Positions 18,610-26,986 are shown, counted from the stretch's first letter. The stretch is 64,000 nt of DNA from an uncultured Paracoccaceae bacterium (GCA_947503175.1 CANNCO010000005.1:62001-126000); one strand, 5' to 3'. The notes: generated by a model from the letters alone, not told the origin. Numbers and translations are program-made.

Positions 18610-19344
18610 CTATGCCGCTTCGCCCTGTTCGCGGACGGGCAGCGGCTCGTTGAAGGTGAGGGTGCGGTAAGGAAACGGGATTTCGATCCCAGCGTCGTCC
18701 CGGACGCTGTCGACGTTGGCCACGGCAGCTTCGATGACGCTGCGTACCTCGTTTACATCTTCGCCGTAAGCCACGCCGCAGACGATGGTGGTGCGGCGCA
18801 GTTCCCGGTTCATCCGCACGGTTACGGGTTGTTGAAACAGAATGTGGTTAGGCACGACCACGAGTTGGCCGTCTGTCTGCCGAACATGTGAATCTCGGAT
18901 CGTGATTTCTTCGATTTGGCCTTCGATATCGTTGCATTCAACGAAGTCGCCGATCCGAAAGGGTTCTCGCAGCAGGATAAGGATCCCGGCCAGAAAATTC
19001 TCGAACGTGTCCTTGAACGCAAAGCCGATCGCGACCGAGCCGAGCCCAAGCGTGGTCAGCGCCTTGGACGGCGTGATGGTCGGAAAGACAATGGCCAGTG
19101 CAACGAGTCCGCCCATCAACCATAACCCTGTACTGGCCAGCATGGACAGGACATCGGTCAGGTTCTTTTGCATCTGGGTGCGTCGGCCAATTTGCCCGAT
19201 AACCAGTCTCGTCAGACGCACGGCGGCCCATGTGAGCACAATGATGACCAGCGCGATGGCGACGCGGGGGCTGGCCGCGATAAACGCATCCCAATAGCCG
19301 GACAGGGTGTCGTTCAACATTGCGAGGATGCCGTCCCACGACAT
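18610..19344 (-). CDS. small-conductance mechanosensitive channel (MscS)
   Basis: A compact 244-residue MscS with three N-terminal transmembrane helices. TM3 carries TLGLGSVAIGFAFKDTFENF near residue 100, and the beta domain has EPFRIGDFVECNDIEGQIEEI. There is no BON or extra domain, unlike its neighbour. It is divergent from the FocA-like gene and has an exact EcfG promoter (GGAAC 19392-19396, 16 nt, CGTT 19372-19375) about 28 nt before the ATG, so it is likely induced by the general stress response. Confidence 0.92.
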   Translation of the reverse strand: MSWDGILAMLNDTLSGYWDAFIAASPRVAIALVIIVLTWAAVRLTRLVIGQIGRRTQMQKNLTDVLSMLASTGLWLMGGLVALAIVFPTITPSKALTTLGLGSVAIGFAFKDTFENFLAGILILLREPFRIGDFVECNDIEGQIEEITIRDSHVRQTDGQLVVVPNHILFQQPVTVRMNRELRRTTIVCGVAYGEDVNEVRSVIEAAVANVDSVRDDAGIEIPFPYRTLTFNEPLPVREQGEAA

Positions 19345-19371
19345 GCAAATTCTCCTTCGATATCCTGTGAT

Positions 19372-19396
19372 AACGGGCTCATGACGGAATTGTTCC
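19372..19396 (-). promoter_or_regulatory. EcfG-type promoter for mscS
   Basis: Read on the minus strand: GGAAC, 16 nt, CGTT, an exact match to the alphaproteobacterial general-stress sigma consensus. It faces away from the focA-like promoter at 19407-19432. Confidence 0.8.
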
Positions 19397-19406
19397 GGAA
19401 TCTATC

Positions 19407-19432
19407 GGAACAAACGGGCGACGTTCGGCGTT
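19407..19432 (+). promoter_or_regulatory. EcfG-type promoter for the FocA-like gene
   Basis: GGAAC, 17 nt, CGTT. The -10 ends 31 nt before the chosen start codon at 19463. Confidence 0.8.
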
Positions 19433-19462
19433 TGAGATATCATACGACATATGGAGAACCCA

Positions 19463-20305
19463 ATGATTTTCCGCGACCATGAAGGGGCGGCGACGCCTCA
19501 GGTTGAAGCAGAGACCGAAGAAGAGGCGATTGAGCAAGCCGGGAAACTGGCCCCGAAGCTAATCTACGAAGTGATCCGGCGCGACGGCGAAGAGGAAATG
19601 GAGCGCCCGTTAAGCGCGCTCTTCTGGTCGGGGATTGCTGCCGGTATCCTGATCAGCCTCTCGGTTCTGGGAGAGGCGATTTTCAGAACCTATCTGCCCG
19701 ACGCGGAATGGCGGTATCTGCTGGAAAATCTGGGCTACAGCCTTGGGTTCCTTGTCGTAATCCTCGGTCGGATGCAGTTGTTCACAGAGAACACGATCAC
19801 AACCGTGCTCCCCGTTATGGCGACGCCAACCCGGGCCAATCTTTGGTGCAGTACGCGGCTCTGGGGCGTTGTCCTGTTCGCGAATGTCATCGGCGCATTC
19901 GCGGTTGCTGCGGTTTTCGCGTTCACCTCCGCCATCCCGGAGGAGTTGCGCCCCGCGATTGAAGAACTGTCGCGTCATGCGACCGGCTTTCCCCCGCTTG
20001 AAGGCTTTGCCAGGGCCATCCCGGCGGGCGTTCTTGTCGCTGCAATCGTCTGGATGCTGCCCCAATCAGAGGGGACCGAGTTCTGGGTGATCGTGACGTT
20101 CACATGGCTGATCGCCGCTGGTGATTTCACACACATCGTCGCCGGCTCTGTCGAGATGGCGTATCTGGCATGGCTTGCGGAGATCAGCTTTACCGATGCT
20201 GCATTCGGTTTCTTTATCCCGGTATTTGCCGGGAACGTGGTTGGCGGGACCGTGATCTTCGCGCTGCTCGCGCATAGTCAGGTGCGCGAAGAATTGGGCC
20301 GGTGA
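19463..20305 (+). CDS. formate/nitrite transporter family protein (FocA/YfdC-like)
   Basis: A 280-residue membrane channel of the FNT family. A charged cytoplasmic N-terminus (about 1-55) is followed by six predicted helices. FTENTITTVLPVMA near residue 115 and VAGSVEMAYLAWLAEISF near residue 230 correspond to FNT loop motifs; NVVGGTVIFALLAHSQV closes the protein. The long N-terminal extension resembles YfdC-type rather than FocA. The start is ATG 19463, preceded by GGAGA; the earlier ATG 19451 would leave only about 10 nt of leader after the EcfG promoter. Substrate (formate, nitrite or other small anion) is unknown. Confidence 0.85.
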   Translation: MIFRDHEGAATPQVEAETEEEAIEQAGKLAPKLIYEVIRRDGEEEMERPLSALFWSGIAAGILISLSVLGEAIFRTYLPDAEWRYLLENLGYSLGFLVVILGRMQLFTENTITTVLPVMATPTRANLWCSTRLWGVVLFANVIGAFAVAAVFAFTSAIPEELRPAIEELSRHATGFPPLEGFARAIPAGVLVAAIVWMLPQSEGTEFWVIVTFTWLIAAGDFTHIVAGSVEMAYLAWLAEISFTDAAFGFFIPVFAGNVVGGTVIFALLAHSQVREELGR

Positions 20306-20311
20306 TCTTGA

Positions 20312-20336
20312 GGAACCTTCCTGTTTCCCATGCGTT
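20312..20336 (+). promoter_or_regulatory. EcfG-type promoter for the DUF2945-BrkB-topoisomerase operon
   Basis: GGAAC, 16 nt, CGTT; the -10 ends 21 nt before the GTG start at 20358. It lies only 7 nt after the FocA-like stop codon, so this promoter gives the operon its own stress control. Confidence 0.82.
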
Positions 20337-20357
20337 GTGGGCGAAAGGAGGTTCGAA

Positions 20358-20573
20358 GTGAACAGAATTTCAGTTGGTGACACAGTTAAATGGAAATGGG
20401 GCGACGGACATGCCGAGGGTACGATAACCGAGAAGCATACCTCGCCCATCAAACTGACGATCAAAGGCACGGATGTGAAGCGCAACGCGTCGGAAGATGA
20501 GCCTGCATTCGAGATCGAACAAGATGACGGCACGCGCGTTCTGAAGTCCGTGACAGAACTGACGTCGATCTAA
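20358..20573 (+). CDS. DUF2945 (HVA1/Tudor-like) small protein
   Basis: A 71-residue protein of the DUF2945 family: ISVGDTVKWKWGDGHAEGTI near the start, then KLTIKGTDVKRNASEDEPAF, are the conserved beta-strand segments. I choose the GTG at 20358 because a strong AAAGGAGG (20344-20351) lies 6 nt upstream; the GTG at 20337 overlaps the EcfG -10. Cytosolic, no membrane segment. The family is found beside stress genes in many bacteria; its molecular role is not established. It is the first gene of an operon with a PLDc_N-like microprotein, BrkB and topoisomerase IB. Confidence 0.82.
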   Translation: MNRISVGDTVKWKWGDGHAEGTITEKHTSPIKLTIKGTDVKRNASEDEPAFEIEQDDGTRVLKSVTELTSI

Positions 20574-20595
20574 GATCTGGGAAAGGGTCTGTAAG

Positions 20596-20784
20596 ATGAT
20601 GGAATATGCTGGAATCGGTGGATTTATACTGTTGGTGCTGAACGTGTGGGCGATCGTTTCGATCGTCACATCTGCGGCGGGGACGGGGGCGAAGGTGCTC
20701 TGGACGCTCTTGGTGCTGATCCTTCCGCTTGCTGGTTTTATCATCTGGTTCTTTGCCGGACCGCGCGGCGCACCTGCAGCGTGA
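20596..20784 (+). CDS. PLDc_N-like two-helix membrane microprotein, copy 1
   Basis: A 62-residue protein with two transmembrane helices (about 5-27 and 34-54) joined by a short loop and ending in FFAGPRGAPAA. The pattern W.L..LILPL.GFIIWF matches the phospholipase-D-nuclease N-terminal (PLDc_N) microprotein family. A close paralogue lies at 39824-40012. Its stop codon TGA overlaps the ATG of the BrkB gene, so it is translationally coupled in the EcfG-driven operon. Confidence 0.8.
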   Translation: MMEYAGIGGFILLVLNVWAIVSIVTSAAGTGAKVLWTLLVLILPLAGFIIWFFAGPRGAPAA

Positions 20785-21719
20785 TGCCGTCGTCGGCAGG
20801 ACAGAAGCTGACTGTCACGTTTCTCGCCCTCAAGGCCCTCGCTGCCGAGGTCGGTGACAAGAACATCAGCCTCATCGCCGCGGGCGTGGCGTTCTTCGCG
20901 CTTTTGTCCCTGTTTCCGGGTCTTGCGGCGCTCGTCGCCATTTGGGCCCTGTTTTCGGACCCGGCATCGGTGAATGAACAGCTGTCCATTGTGCAGCCCC
21001 TGATCCCTGCCGATGTGCATGCCCTAATCGAGCTGCAACTGACTTCGATCGCGTCGGCGCAGTCGGAAACGCTTGGTTGGGCCGGTCTTCTTTCGCTTCT
21101 GATTGCTTTCTGGCTGGCGCGCGCTGGTGTGGGGTCGATGATGCTTGGCCTCAACATGATTTATGGCGAGGCGAACAGATCGAGCTTTCGCCACTACGCA
21201 ACGTCCTTGGGCCTTGCGGCGGCGCTGACCTTCGTCGGTATCGTGTCGCTGGCGCTAATCGTTGTTGCGCCCATCGTGCTGGAGTTTGTACCGCTTGGTG
21301 CGGTGACCGAACAGGTGATCAGCGTCACTCGTTGGATGATCCTGTTTGCTGTCTTGCTCTTGGGCGCCGGGCTGCTCTACCGGATCGGGCCCAACCGTCG
21401 ATCAGCACAGGTGGGATGGATCACGCCGGGCGCGGTGACTGCAGTTATTCTTTGGGTTGCCGCGTCGATCGCGTTCTCTGCCTATATCTCTGCCTTTGAC
21501 AGCTACAACCGGACATACGGGTCCATCGGTGCAGTCGTGGCGATGATGGTGTGGCTTTATCTCTCCAGCTTCCTTCTGCTGCTGGGCGCAGGGCTGAACG
21601 CACAGCTTGAGCTACGCACTTTACCCGACACCACTGTCGGCCCCGACCGGCCACGCGGAGAGCGCGGGGCCTATGTGGCCGACCGTTACGTTCCCGGGAC
21701 CATGAATCGCGCCGAATGA
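20784..21719 (+). CDS. YihY/BrkB-family inner membrane protein
   Basis: About 311 residues with six predicted transmembrane helices. LIAAGVAFFALLSLFPGLAA near residue 35 and SYNRTYGSIGAVVAMMVWLY near residue 240 are the hallmark YihY/virulence factor BrkB motifs. The start ATG at 20784 overlaps the preceding stop (TGATG). Family function is unsettled; despite an old label, members are not generally ribonuclease BN. Its stop overlaps the topoisomerase IB start by 4 nt, tying an envelope protein to a DNA enzyme in one stress operon. Confidence 0.9.
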   Translation: MPSSAGQKLTVTFLALKALAAEVGDKNISLIAAGVAFFALLSLFPGLAALVAIWALFSDPASVNEQLSIVQPLIPADVHALIELQLTSIASAQSETLGWAGLLSLLIAFWLARAGVGSMMLGLNMIYGEANRSSFRHYATSLGLAAALTFVGIVSLALIVVAPIVLEFVPLGAVTEQVISVTRWMILFAVLLLGAGLLYRIGPNRRSAQVGWITPGAVTAVILWVAASIAFSAYISAFDSYNRTYGSIGAVVAMMVWLYLSSFLLLLGAGLNAQLELRTLPDTTVGPDRPRGERGAYVADRYVPGTMNRAE

Positions 21720-22690
21720 TGGGCCTGACTTTCTATCCAGACAGTCAGCCGGGCATTCAGCGCCTGCGCCGTGGCCGCGGCTTCAGACACATCGCGCCCG
21801 ACGGGACCCGCATCGAGCATGGTGCGGGACGTCAGCGATTGGAGGCGATGGCCGTGCCGCCTGCCTATGACGATGTCTGGATGACGCCGATTGCCGAGGG
21901 TCATCTGTGGGCGACGGGGCGGGATCAGCGCAAACGCAAGCAGTATCGCTATCATCCGGACTGGCGCGTCGCGCGCGATGCGCCGAAATTCGAGGGGCTT
22001 GCGGCCTTCGGAGTGGCCTTACCTGCAATTCGCCGTTGGATTGCTGGCGCATTAGATGGCCCGCCGGGCGAGTTCGATACCGCGATGGCGGTGGTTCTCG
22101 GCCTGATTGACCGCGCGTCGCTGAGAATTGGGACCGAAACGTATGTGAGGGAAAACAAGACCTATGGCGCGACGACCCTCCGGACGCGGGATGTGACGGT
22201 CTCTTCAAATCACGTCATGCTGGACTATCGCGGTAAGGGCGGGGCGCGCGTCCGGAAAAAGTTGCACGGTCCGCGTCTTCACCGCGCGATCCACAGGTCG
22301 GCGGATTTGCCCGCGGCCGAGTTGGCCACGTGGATCGACAAGGACGGCAATCCGCAGCCGATCCGGTCAGAGCAGGTCAATGCGCGCATCAGCTATCTGA
22401 GCGATGGCGCGGGAACCGCGAAGATGTTTCGCATGTGGAACGGAACGCTGGCGGGCTTTCGCGTGGCCGTTGTGGGGGATCGTCCGACGATCGGCAGGGT
22501 GTCCGAAGCGGCAGCCGATGTTCTGCACAATACGCCCACCATCGCCCGGAAGAGTTACATCCACCCCGATATCATCGACCTTGTCTCAGTGGGCGATGAA
22601 ATGCGGCGTGCCATCAGGAACGCTGAGACCTGGGAGGGCGCCGGGTTTGCCCACGCCGGAGAAGGCGCGCCGATTGAGTACATTGGTTAG
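21716..22690 (+). CDS. type IB DNA topoisomerase (poxvirus-like)
   Basis: A 324-residue bacterial topoisomerase IB. RRGRGFRHIAPDG lies near the N-terminus, VPPAYDDVWMTP near residue 48, and the catalytic core carries ATGRDQRKRKQYRYHP near residue 66 and GTAKMFRMWNGTLAG near residue 230. The nucleophilic tyrosine is in IARKSYIHPDI near residue 282. The core motif reads TAKMFRMW where most homologues have TAKDFRTW. It relaxes supercoils by single-strand nicking without ATP. Last gene of the EcfG-driven operon, it may adjust supercoiling during stress. Confidence 0.93.
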   Translation: MMGLTFYPDSQPGIQRLRRGRGFRHIAPDGTRIEHGAGRQRLEAMAVPPAYDDVWMTPIAEGHLWATGRDQRKRKQYRYHPDWRVARDAPKFEGLAAFGVALPAIRRWIAGALDGPPGEFDTAMAVVLGLIDRASLRIGTETYVRENKTYGATTLRTRDVTVSSNHVMLDYRGKGGARVRKKLHGPRLHRAIHRSADLPAAELATWIDKDGNPQPIRSEQVNARISYLSDGAGTAKMFRMWNGTLAGFRVAVVGDRPTIGRVSEAAADVLHNTPTIARKSYIHPDIIDLVSVGDEMRRAIRNAETWEGAGFAHAGEGAPIEYIG

Positions 22691-22696
22691 TGGGCC

Positions 22697-23425
22697 TCAG
22701 ATGATCGGGCGTCGCGGCAGTGGTTCGTCTTCGATCTGTGCAAGTCGTGCAAGCTCGCCACGATCGTGGATCTGCAACACCCGGTCCGACCAGACAGCCA
22801 GCTGCCGCTCCCTGATTTGCTTTAACGTCTTGTTCGTGTGGACCAGCGACAAGCCCAGCGCGTCTGCGAGATCCTGTTGCCGGTAGGGGAAAGGCATCGA
22901 GCCTCCCTTGGCCAAACCAAGAGCTTCGCCGCGCAGGAACACCTTGAGAAGGGCCCACGCAATCGAGCCGACGGCGCTGCGTTGACCCAGCGTCGTCAGT
23001 GCCTCGCCCAGAAAGTGTTCCTGCGCCGCGGCAAGCCAGGTCAGATCGAATGCCCGCGTCGGGTTCGCGCTGAACCAGTCGTAGAACTCGGTGCGGTCAA
23101 AGACACATAGTGTCATGTTCGTTGTTGCTTCGACCGAATGAGACATTTCTGCCATGACGCCAGCCTGAAGGCCGATGAAGTCGCCTGGAAAGATCAGGTT
23201 GATAACCTGCCGGCGACCGTCCGGGAGTGTCTTGTACCGCAGCCCCATACCGCGCAATGCGGTATAAAGCTGAGGTGCGTTTGATCCCTCCATCAGGATC
23301 GGTGTTCCGGCATCAACGGAAAGCTCTCCCGACTTAAAACGCTGGGTGCGTGAAACATCGTCATTGCTCATGCCCTGAAACAAGGGCTTTCCGCGTAAAG
23401 GGCAGTTCTGGCACGCGACAGTCAT
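22697..23425 (-). CDS. Crp/Fnr-family transcriptional regulator
   Basis: A 242-residue regulator with an N-terminal cyclic-nucleotide-binding-like beta barrel and a C-terminal winged helix (RQQDLADALGLSLVHTNKTL). Two N-terminal cysteines in ACQNCPLR occur where FNR proteins have an Fe-S ligand cluster, but only two clustered cysteines are seen and one further Cys in LCVFDRTEF, so an oxygen-sensing cluster is doubtful. This type is common in Rhodobacterales and rhizobia. It converges with the topoisomerase gene (6 nt gap). Target unknown; a second family member lies at 46885-47637 and shares the HTH sequence LGLSLVHTN. Confidence 0.9.
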   Translation of the reverse strand: MTVACQNCPLRGKPLFQGMSNDDVSRTQRFKSGELSVDAGTPILMEGSNAPQLYTALRGMGLRYKTLPDGRRQVINLIFPGDFIGLQAGVMAEMSHSVEATTNMTLCVFDRTEFYDWFSANPTRAFDLTWLAAAQEHFLGEALTTLGQRSAVGSIAWALLKVFLRGEALGLAKGGSMPFPYRQQDLADALGLSLVHTNKTLKQIRERQLAVWSDRVLQIHDRGELARLAQIEDEPLPRRPII

Positions 23426-23488
23426 TTTTCCTCATCCTGCTATGTCATAGTTAAATGCACGGCACGGCGGTTTGTTCCATGAAGACGG

Positions 23489-23932
23489 ATGGATCAAGAA
23501 ACCATAAATGGAACGACGTCGTTGACCGATCTTACAATCATTGTCATTGAGCGCGACCCATTCGTGGCCGAGGACATCTCGGCTGCGCTCGGAAACCGGT
23601 TTTCCCAAGCATCTTTCCGGGTGTTTTCTGATCTTGAAGAGGCGCGCCCTCTGATGTCCCCAGAGGGCGCGCTGCTTTTGGCCATCATCTCGCTGTCCCA
23701 CAATCAGGCTGTTCATTTGTCAGCCGGGGACCGTGCGGCCTTGTTGGGGCAGGCTGTGGTGCTGATCGACGGTGATCCCGCGACGCTCCCTGCTGGGGTG
23801 CAGGCATGGCAGCAGATTTTCAAGCCATTTACTCAGGAGATCCTGATCGCCGCGAGCGAGAATGCTCTTGCAGCCTGCATTCGCCAAAGACCTAGAGCGG
23901 GGAATGGAACCGAATGCTCGGCAAAGGGTTAG
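23489..23932 (+). CDS. degenerate receiver-domain-like protein
   Basis: A 147-residue protein that looks like a response-regulator receiver without an output domain. LTIIVIERDPFVAEDISAAL near residues 14-33 matches the acidic-pocket start of receivers, and QIFKPFTQEIL near residue 110 matches the conserved Lys-Pro segment. The expected phospho-acceptor position reads LLAIISLSHN, without an aspartate. It may therefore act as a phosphorylation-independent partner or be decaying. It ends directly before gdhA. This is inference from motif alignment by eye. Confidence 0.55.
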   Translation: MDQETINGTTSLTDLTIIVIERDPFVAEDISAALGNRFSQASFRVFSDLEEARPLMSPEGALLLAIISLSHNQAVHLSAGDRAALLGQAVVLIDGDPATLPAGVQAWQQIFKPFTQEILIAASENALAACIRQRPRAGNGTECSAKG

Positions 23933-23956
23933 GTGGGTAGCCGAACGGGAGCCCAA

Positions 23957-25303
23957 ATGCCCGATCGTGATGAGTTGGTCGACAGTTTCATGTCGCGTGT
24001 TTCACGCCGCAACGAAGGTGAGAGCGAGTTTCTGCACGCGGTAAGAGATGTCGCCGAAGACATTCTGACAATTGAGAAAAACGACGGCGATCTGGCCGCG
24101 GCACGCGTACTGGAGCGGCTGACCGAGCCGGACCGTACGATCACGTTCCGCGTCACTTGGATGGATGATAGTGGCGCGGTTCGGATCAATCGCGGGTGGC
24201 GCGTGCAGATGTCAAATGCCATAGGGCCGTATAAGGGCGGCTTGCGATTCCACTCGTCCGTGACCCCTTCAATCCTGAAGTTTCTTGCCTTTGAGCAGGT
24301 TTTCAAGAACGCGCTGACCGGGTTGCCGCTTGGCGGGGCCAAGGGCGGGTCCGATTTCGACCCGACCGGCCGCAGTGACGCGGAAATCATGCGGTTCTGC
24401 GATGCATTCATGGCGGAGCTGGTTCGCTATATCGGCCCTGACGTGGACATACCGGCTGGCGACATCAACGTCGGGCAGCGCGAGATCGGATACCTCTTCG
24501 GCGCTTACAAGAAGGCGAAGGGGGCGTTCGAGGGGGCGTTGACCGGAAAGGGTGTGTCCTTCGGCGGCAGCGAGATGCGGATTGAGGCCACGGGTTATGG
24601 TCTGGTTTATTTCGTCAGTGCGATGCTGGACGAGATCGGAGAAACGCTTGAAGGCAAGCGTGTTCTCGTGTCGGGGAAGGGCAATGTTGCCACCCATGCC
24701 GCCGAAAAGGCGGTCTGCGACGGAGCGACCGTTCTGACGCTGTCCGATACCTCTGGCACCCTCTACTCCAGGGACGGGTTTGACGAGGATGCGATTGACT
24801 GGGTTCGCGGTCAGAAGAGATCCGGTGCCGCCATCAGCAACCCGCCGAAACGGTTCGGGCTTGAGTTCAAGCCGGATACCCCGCCTTGGGGTATCGATGC
24901 CGACATCGCTTTGCCCTGTGCGACACAAAACGAGATTGACGCGAGCAACGCGCGAAAGATCGCGGAAAGCCCAGTGTCGCTTCTTGCCGAAGGTGCCAAT
25001 ATGCCGTTGACCGCCGACGCAGCCGATGTGATCGGTGGTGCTGGCATCATCTATGCGCCCGGAAAGGCCAGCAATGCCGGGGGCGTCGCGATTTCGGGTC
25101 TGGAGATGAGTCAGGATGCCCACAGGCGTTTTGCATCGGCCGACGAGATCGATGGCGAACTGAAAAAGATCATGCAGGATATCCATGCCCGCGTGGCTAA
25201 GGAGGGTCGGCAGGGCGGACAGATCGACTATCGTCGCGGTGCGAACATCGCGGGATATCGTAAGGTCGCCGCGGCGATTGCGGCATTGGGGATGGCAGCG
25301 TGA
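23957..25303 (+). CDS. gdhA: glutamate dehydrogenase (NADP-type)
   Basis: Hexameric-type glutamate dehydrogenase, 448 residues, matching the length of E. coli GdhA. It contains YKGGLRFHSSVTPSILKFLA near residue 90, the catalytic lysine in PLGGAKGGSDFDP near residue 125, and the nucleotide-binding VLVSGKGNVATHAAEKA near residue 235. It interconverts 2-oxoglutarate plus ammonia with glutamate. I choose ATG 23957 with GGGAG upstream; GTG 23933, abutting the previous stop, is possible. Its 3' end overlaps the next gene by 4 nt, an unusual pairing with an acetolactate-synthase-like enzyme. Confidence 0.93.
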   Translation: MPDRDELVDSFMSRVSRRNEGESEFLHAVRDVAEDILTIEKNDGDLAAARVLERLTEPDRTITFRVTWMDDSGAVRINRGWRVQMSNAIGPYKGGLRFHSSVTPSILKFLAFEQVFKNALTGLPLGGAKGGSDFDPTGRSDAEIMRFCDAFMAELVRYIGPDVDIPAGDINVGQREIGYLFGAYKKAKGAFEGALTGKGVSFGGSEMRIEATGYGLVYFVSAMLDEIGETLEGKRVLVSGKGNVATHAAEKAVCDGATVLTLSDTSGTLYSRDGFDEDAIDWVRGQKRSGAAISNPPKRFGLEFKPDTPPWGIDADIALPCATQNEIDASNARKIAESPVSLLAEGANMPLTADAADVIGGAGIIYAPGKASNAGGVAISGLEMSQDAHRRFASADEIDGELKKIMQDIHARVAKEGRQGGQIDYRRGANIAGYRKVAAAIAALGMAA

Positions 25304-26928
25304 CCGGTGCAGAGCTCTTCGTCGCAAGCCTGAGGGCGGCGGGCATCGACACGCTTTACGGCGTGCCCGGCGAAGAGAACGCGGCGATGATGCTGGCGCT
25401 GGAGGCGTCGGATGTCGACGTAGTGCTGACACGTCACGAGCAGGCCGCCGCCTTCATGGCGTCGGTGCACGGCCGCATCTTGGGGCGACCGGCAGGCTGC
25501 TTTGCGACGCTGGGTCCGGGGGCGACCAACCTCGTGACCGGTGTCGCCGACGCAACGCTGGATCATGTGCCGCTTGTGGCGATCACCGCGCAGGGTTCGC
25601 GCGCCCGGTTGGGACGATCCGAAAGCCACCAGGTGATTGATCTGGAGGCGCTGTTCGAGCCGGTCACCAAGTTGAGCCAGCTTCTGATTCACGGTGATGA
25701 TATCCCGGGCGCCGTCGCCGAGGCCGTCCGGGTTGCCCGGACGCCGCGCCCCGGGGCCGTCCATCTTTGTCTGCCCGAGGATCTGGCGGATGCAGAAGTT
25801 TCCGGCGAACCTCTGCCTCTCAAGATCCCTGCTCCGTCAATAGTTGCGCCGGGGCAGATCGCACCGGCGCTGAACGCGCTGGGCAGGTCTCGTTTTCCCG
25901 TCATTGTCGCAGGCGCCGGCGTGCTGAGATCGGGTGCGTCTTCGGAACTGGCGCGGTTGGCGGAGCAGACCGGCATCCCGGTTGTGTCGACGTTTATGGC
26001 GAAGGGCATTCTTCCGCCTGAGCACCCGCTGAACCTGCATTGCGTCGGACAGCCTTTTGATGATCACATCGATGCTGTATTCGACGCCTGCGATCTTGTC
26101 ATCGCAGTGGGTTTCGACCCGGTTGAACTGTCGCCCGAGGTGCTGACACCCGATGCTGCGACGCCAGTTTTTCATATTGCAGAGGTTCCTGCCGCCGCGG
26201 ATGCCGGTTGGAACGTAGTTGCCGATCTTGTCGGCGACATCTCCGCCACTCTGCGTGCAATTGTCGCCGGGACCAAGGCCAAGACCTGGGAGATGTCCGA
26301 GACCGTGACCGATGTGCGCGCGGCGATCACAAAGCAGCGCAGCGCCGAGCATGGGGCAGAGGACGGTCTGCACCCGGCGGACATCCTTCGTGTCATTGAG
26401 GCATCGCTTGACCGTGCAGACACGGTTATCTCGGGCGTGGGCACCCATAAGATGGAAATCGCACGCTATCTGGCGGCAGAACGGCCCGGGCAGGTCATCA
26501 TCCCGAACGGTCTTGCCGGGATGGGCCTTGCACTTCCCGGTGCCATTGCGGCAGCGCGTCTGGCCGAAGAGGGGCGGACATTCGCGATCTGCGGTGATGG
26601 CGAGTTTCTGATGAATGTTCAGGACATGGAGACGGCGAAACGCCTTGGGCTTTCGATTATGGTGCTTCTCTGGGAAGACTGCGGCTATGGCCTGATCGAG
26701 GCCAAACAGAAAGCCGACAAGGGAACGCACACGGAGCTGTCATTCGGAAATCCCGACTGGGACATGCTGGCCCGGTCCTTTGGGTGGGAACATACGCGCG
26801 TCTCATCTGCGGACGAGCTCGAAGATGCCTTGGCCGGTGAAGCGCGAAAACTTCATCTTGTCAGCCTTCCGGTGAGCTATGCGCAGGCGCTGAAACGCGA
26901 CGATCCGGAGAAAAGCGCCGCTGCTTGA
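25300..26928 (+). CDS. acetolactate synthase large-subunit-like TPP enzyme
   Basis: A 542-residue TPP enzyme of the acetolactate synthase/AlsS type with a GTG start inside the gdhA stop (GTGA). The catalytic glutamate is in VLTRHEQAAAFMASVHGRI near residue 47; FATLGPGATNLVTGVADA is the typical loop; the TPP/Mg motif GDGEFLMNVQDMETAKRLG lies near residue 430 with the later EDCGYGLIE. No small regulatory subunit (IlvH) is nearby, as in catabolic acetolactate synthases, and no acetolactate decarboxylase follows. Pyruvate is the likely substrate, but other 2-oxo acids cannot be excluded. Confidence 0.85.
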   Translation: MTGAELFVASLRAAGIDTLYGVPGEENAAMMLALEASDVDVVLTRHEQAAAFMASVHGRILGRPAGCFATLGPGATNLVTGVADATLDHVPLVAITAQGSRARLGRSESHQVIDLEALFEPVTKLSQLLIHGDDIPGAVAEAVRVARTPRPGAVHLCLPEDLADAEVSGEPLPLKIPAPSIVAPGQIAPALNALGRSRFPVIVAGAGVLRSGASSELARLAEQTGIPVVSTFMAKGILPPEHPLNLHCVGQPFDDHIDAVFDACDLVIAVGFDPVELSPEVLTPDAATPVFHIAEVPAAADAGWNVVADLVGDISATLRAIVAGTKAKTWEMSETVTDVRAAITKQRSAEHGAEDGLHPADILRVIEASLDRADTVISGVGTHKMEIARYLAAERPGQVIIPNGLAGMGLALPGAIAAARLAEEGRTFAICGDGEFLMNVQDMETAKRLGLSIMVLLWEDCGYGLIEAKQKADKGTHTELSFGNPDWDMLARSFGWEHTRVSSADELEDALAGEARKLHLVSLPVSYAQALKRDDPEKSAAA

Positions 26929-26929
26929 G

Positions 26930-26954
26930 GGAACTCATCCGCTGTCTGCGCGTT
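26930..26954 (+). promoter_or_regulatory. EcfG-type promoter for dps
   Basis: GGAAC, 16 nt, CGTT, placed in the short gap after the acetolactate-synthase-like gene and 32 nt before the dps ATG. An AAAGGAGAG Shine-Dalgarno lies just before the start. Confidence 0.82.
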
Positions 26955-26986
26955 GTACCGTCGAACAACGAAAAGGAGAGAATTCA

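Noticed and set aside
20784-21719. Ribonuclease BN
   Set aside because: Old label for YihY/BrkB proteins; this is a membrane protein and carries no nuclease motifs.
22697-23425. FNR-type oxygen sensor
   Set aside because: Only a CxxC pair is seen near the N-terminus; the four-cysteine cluster arrangement of FNR is not evident, so I kept the general Crp/Fnr call.
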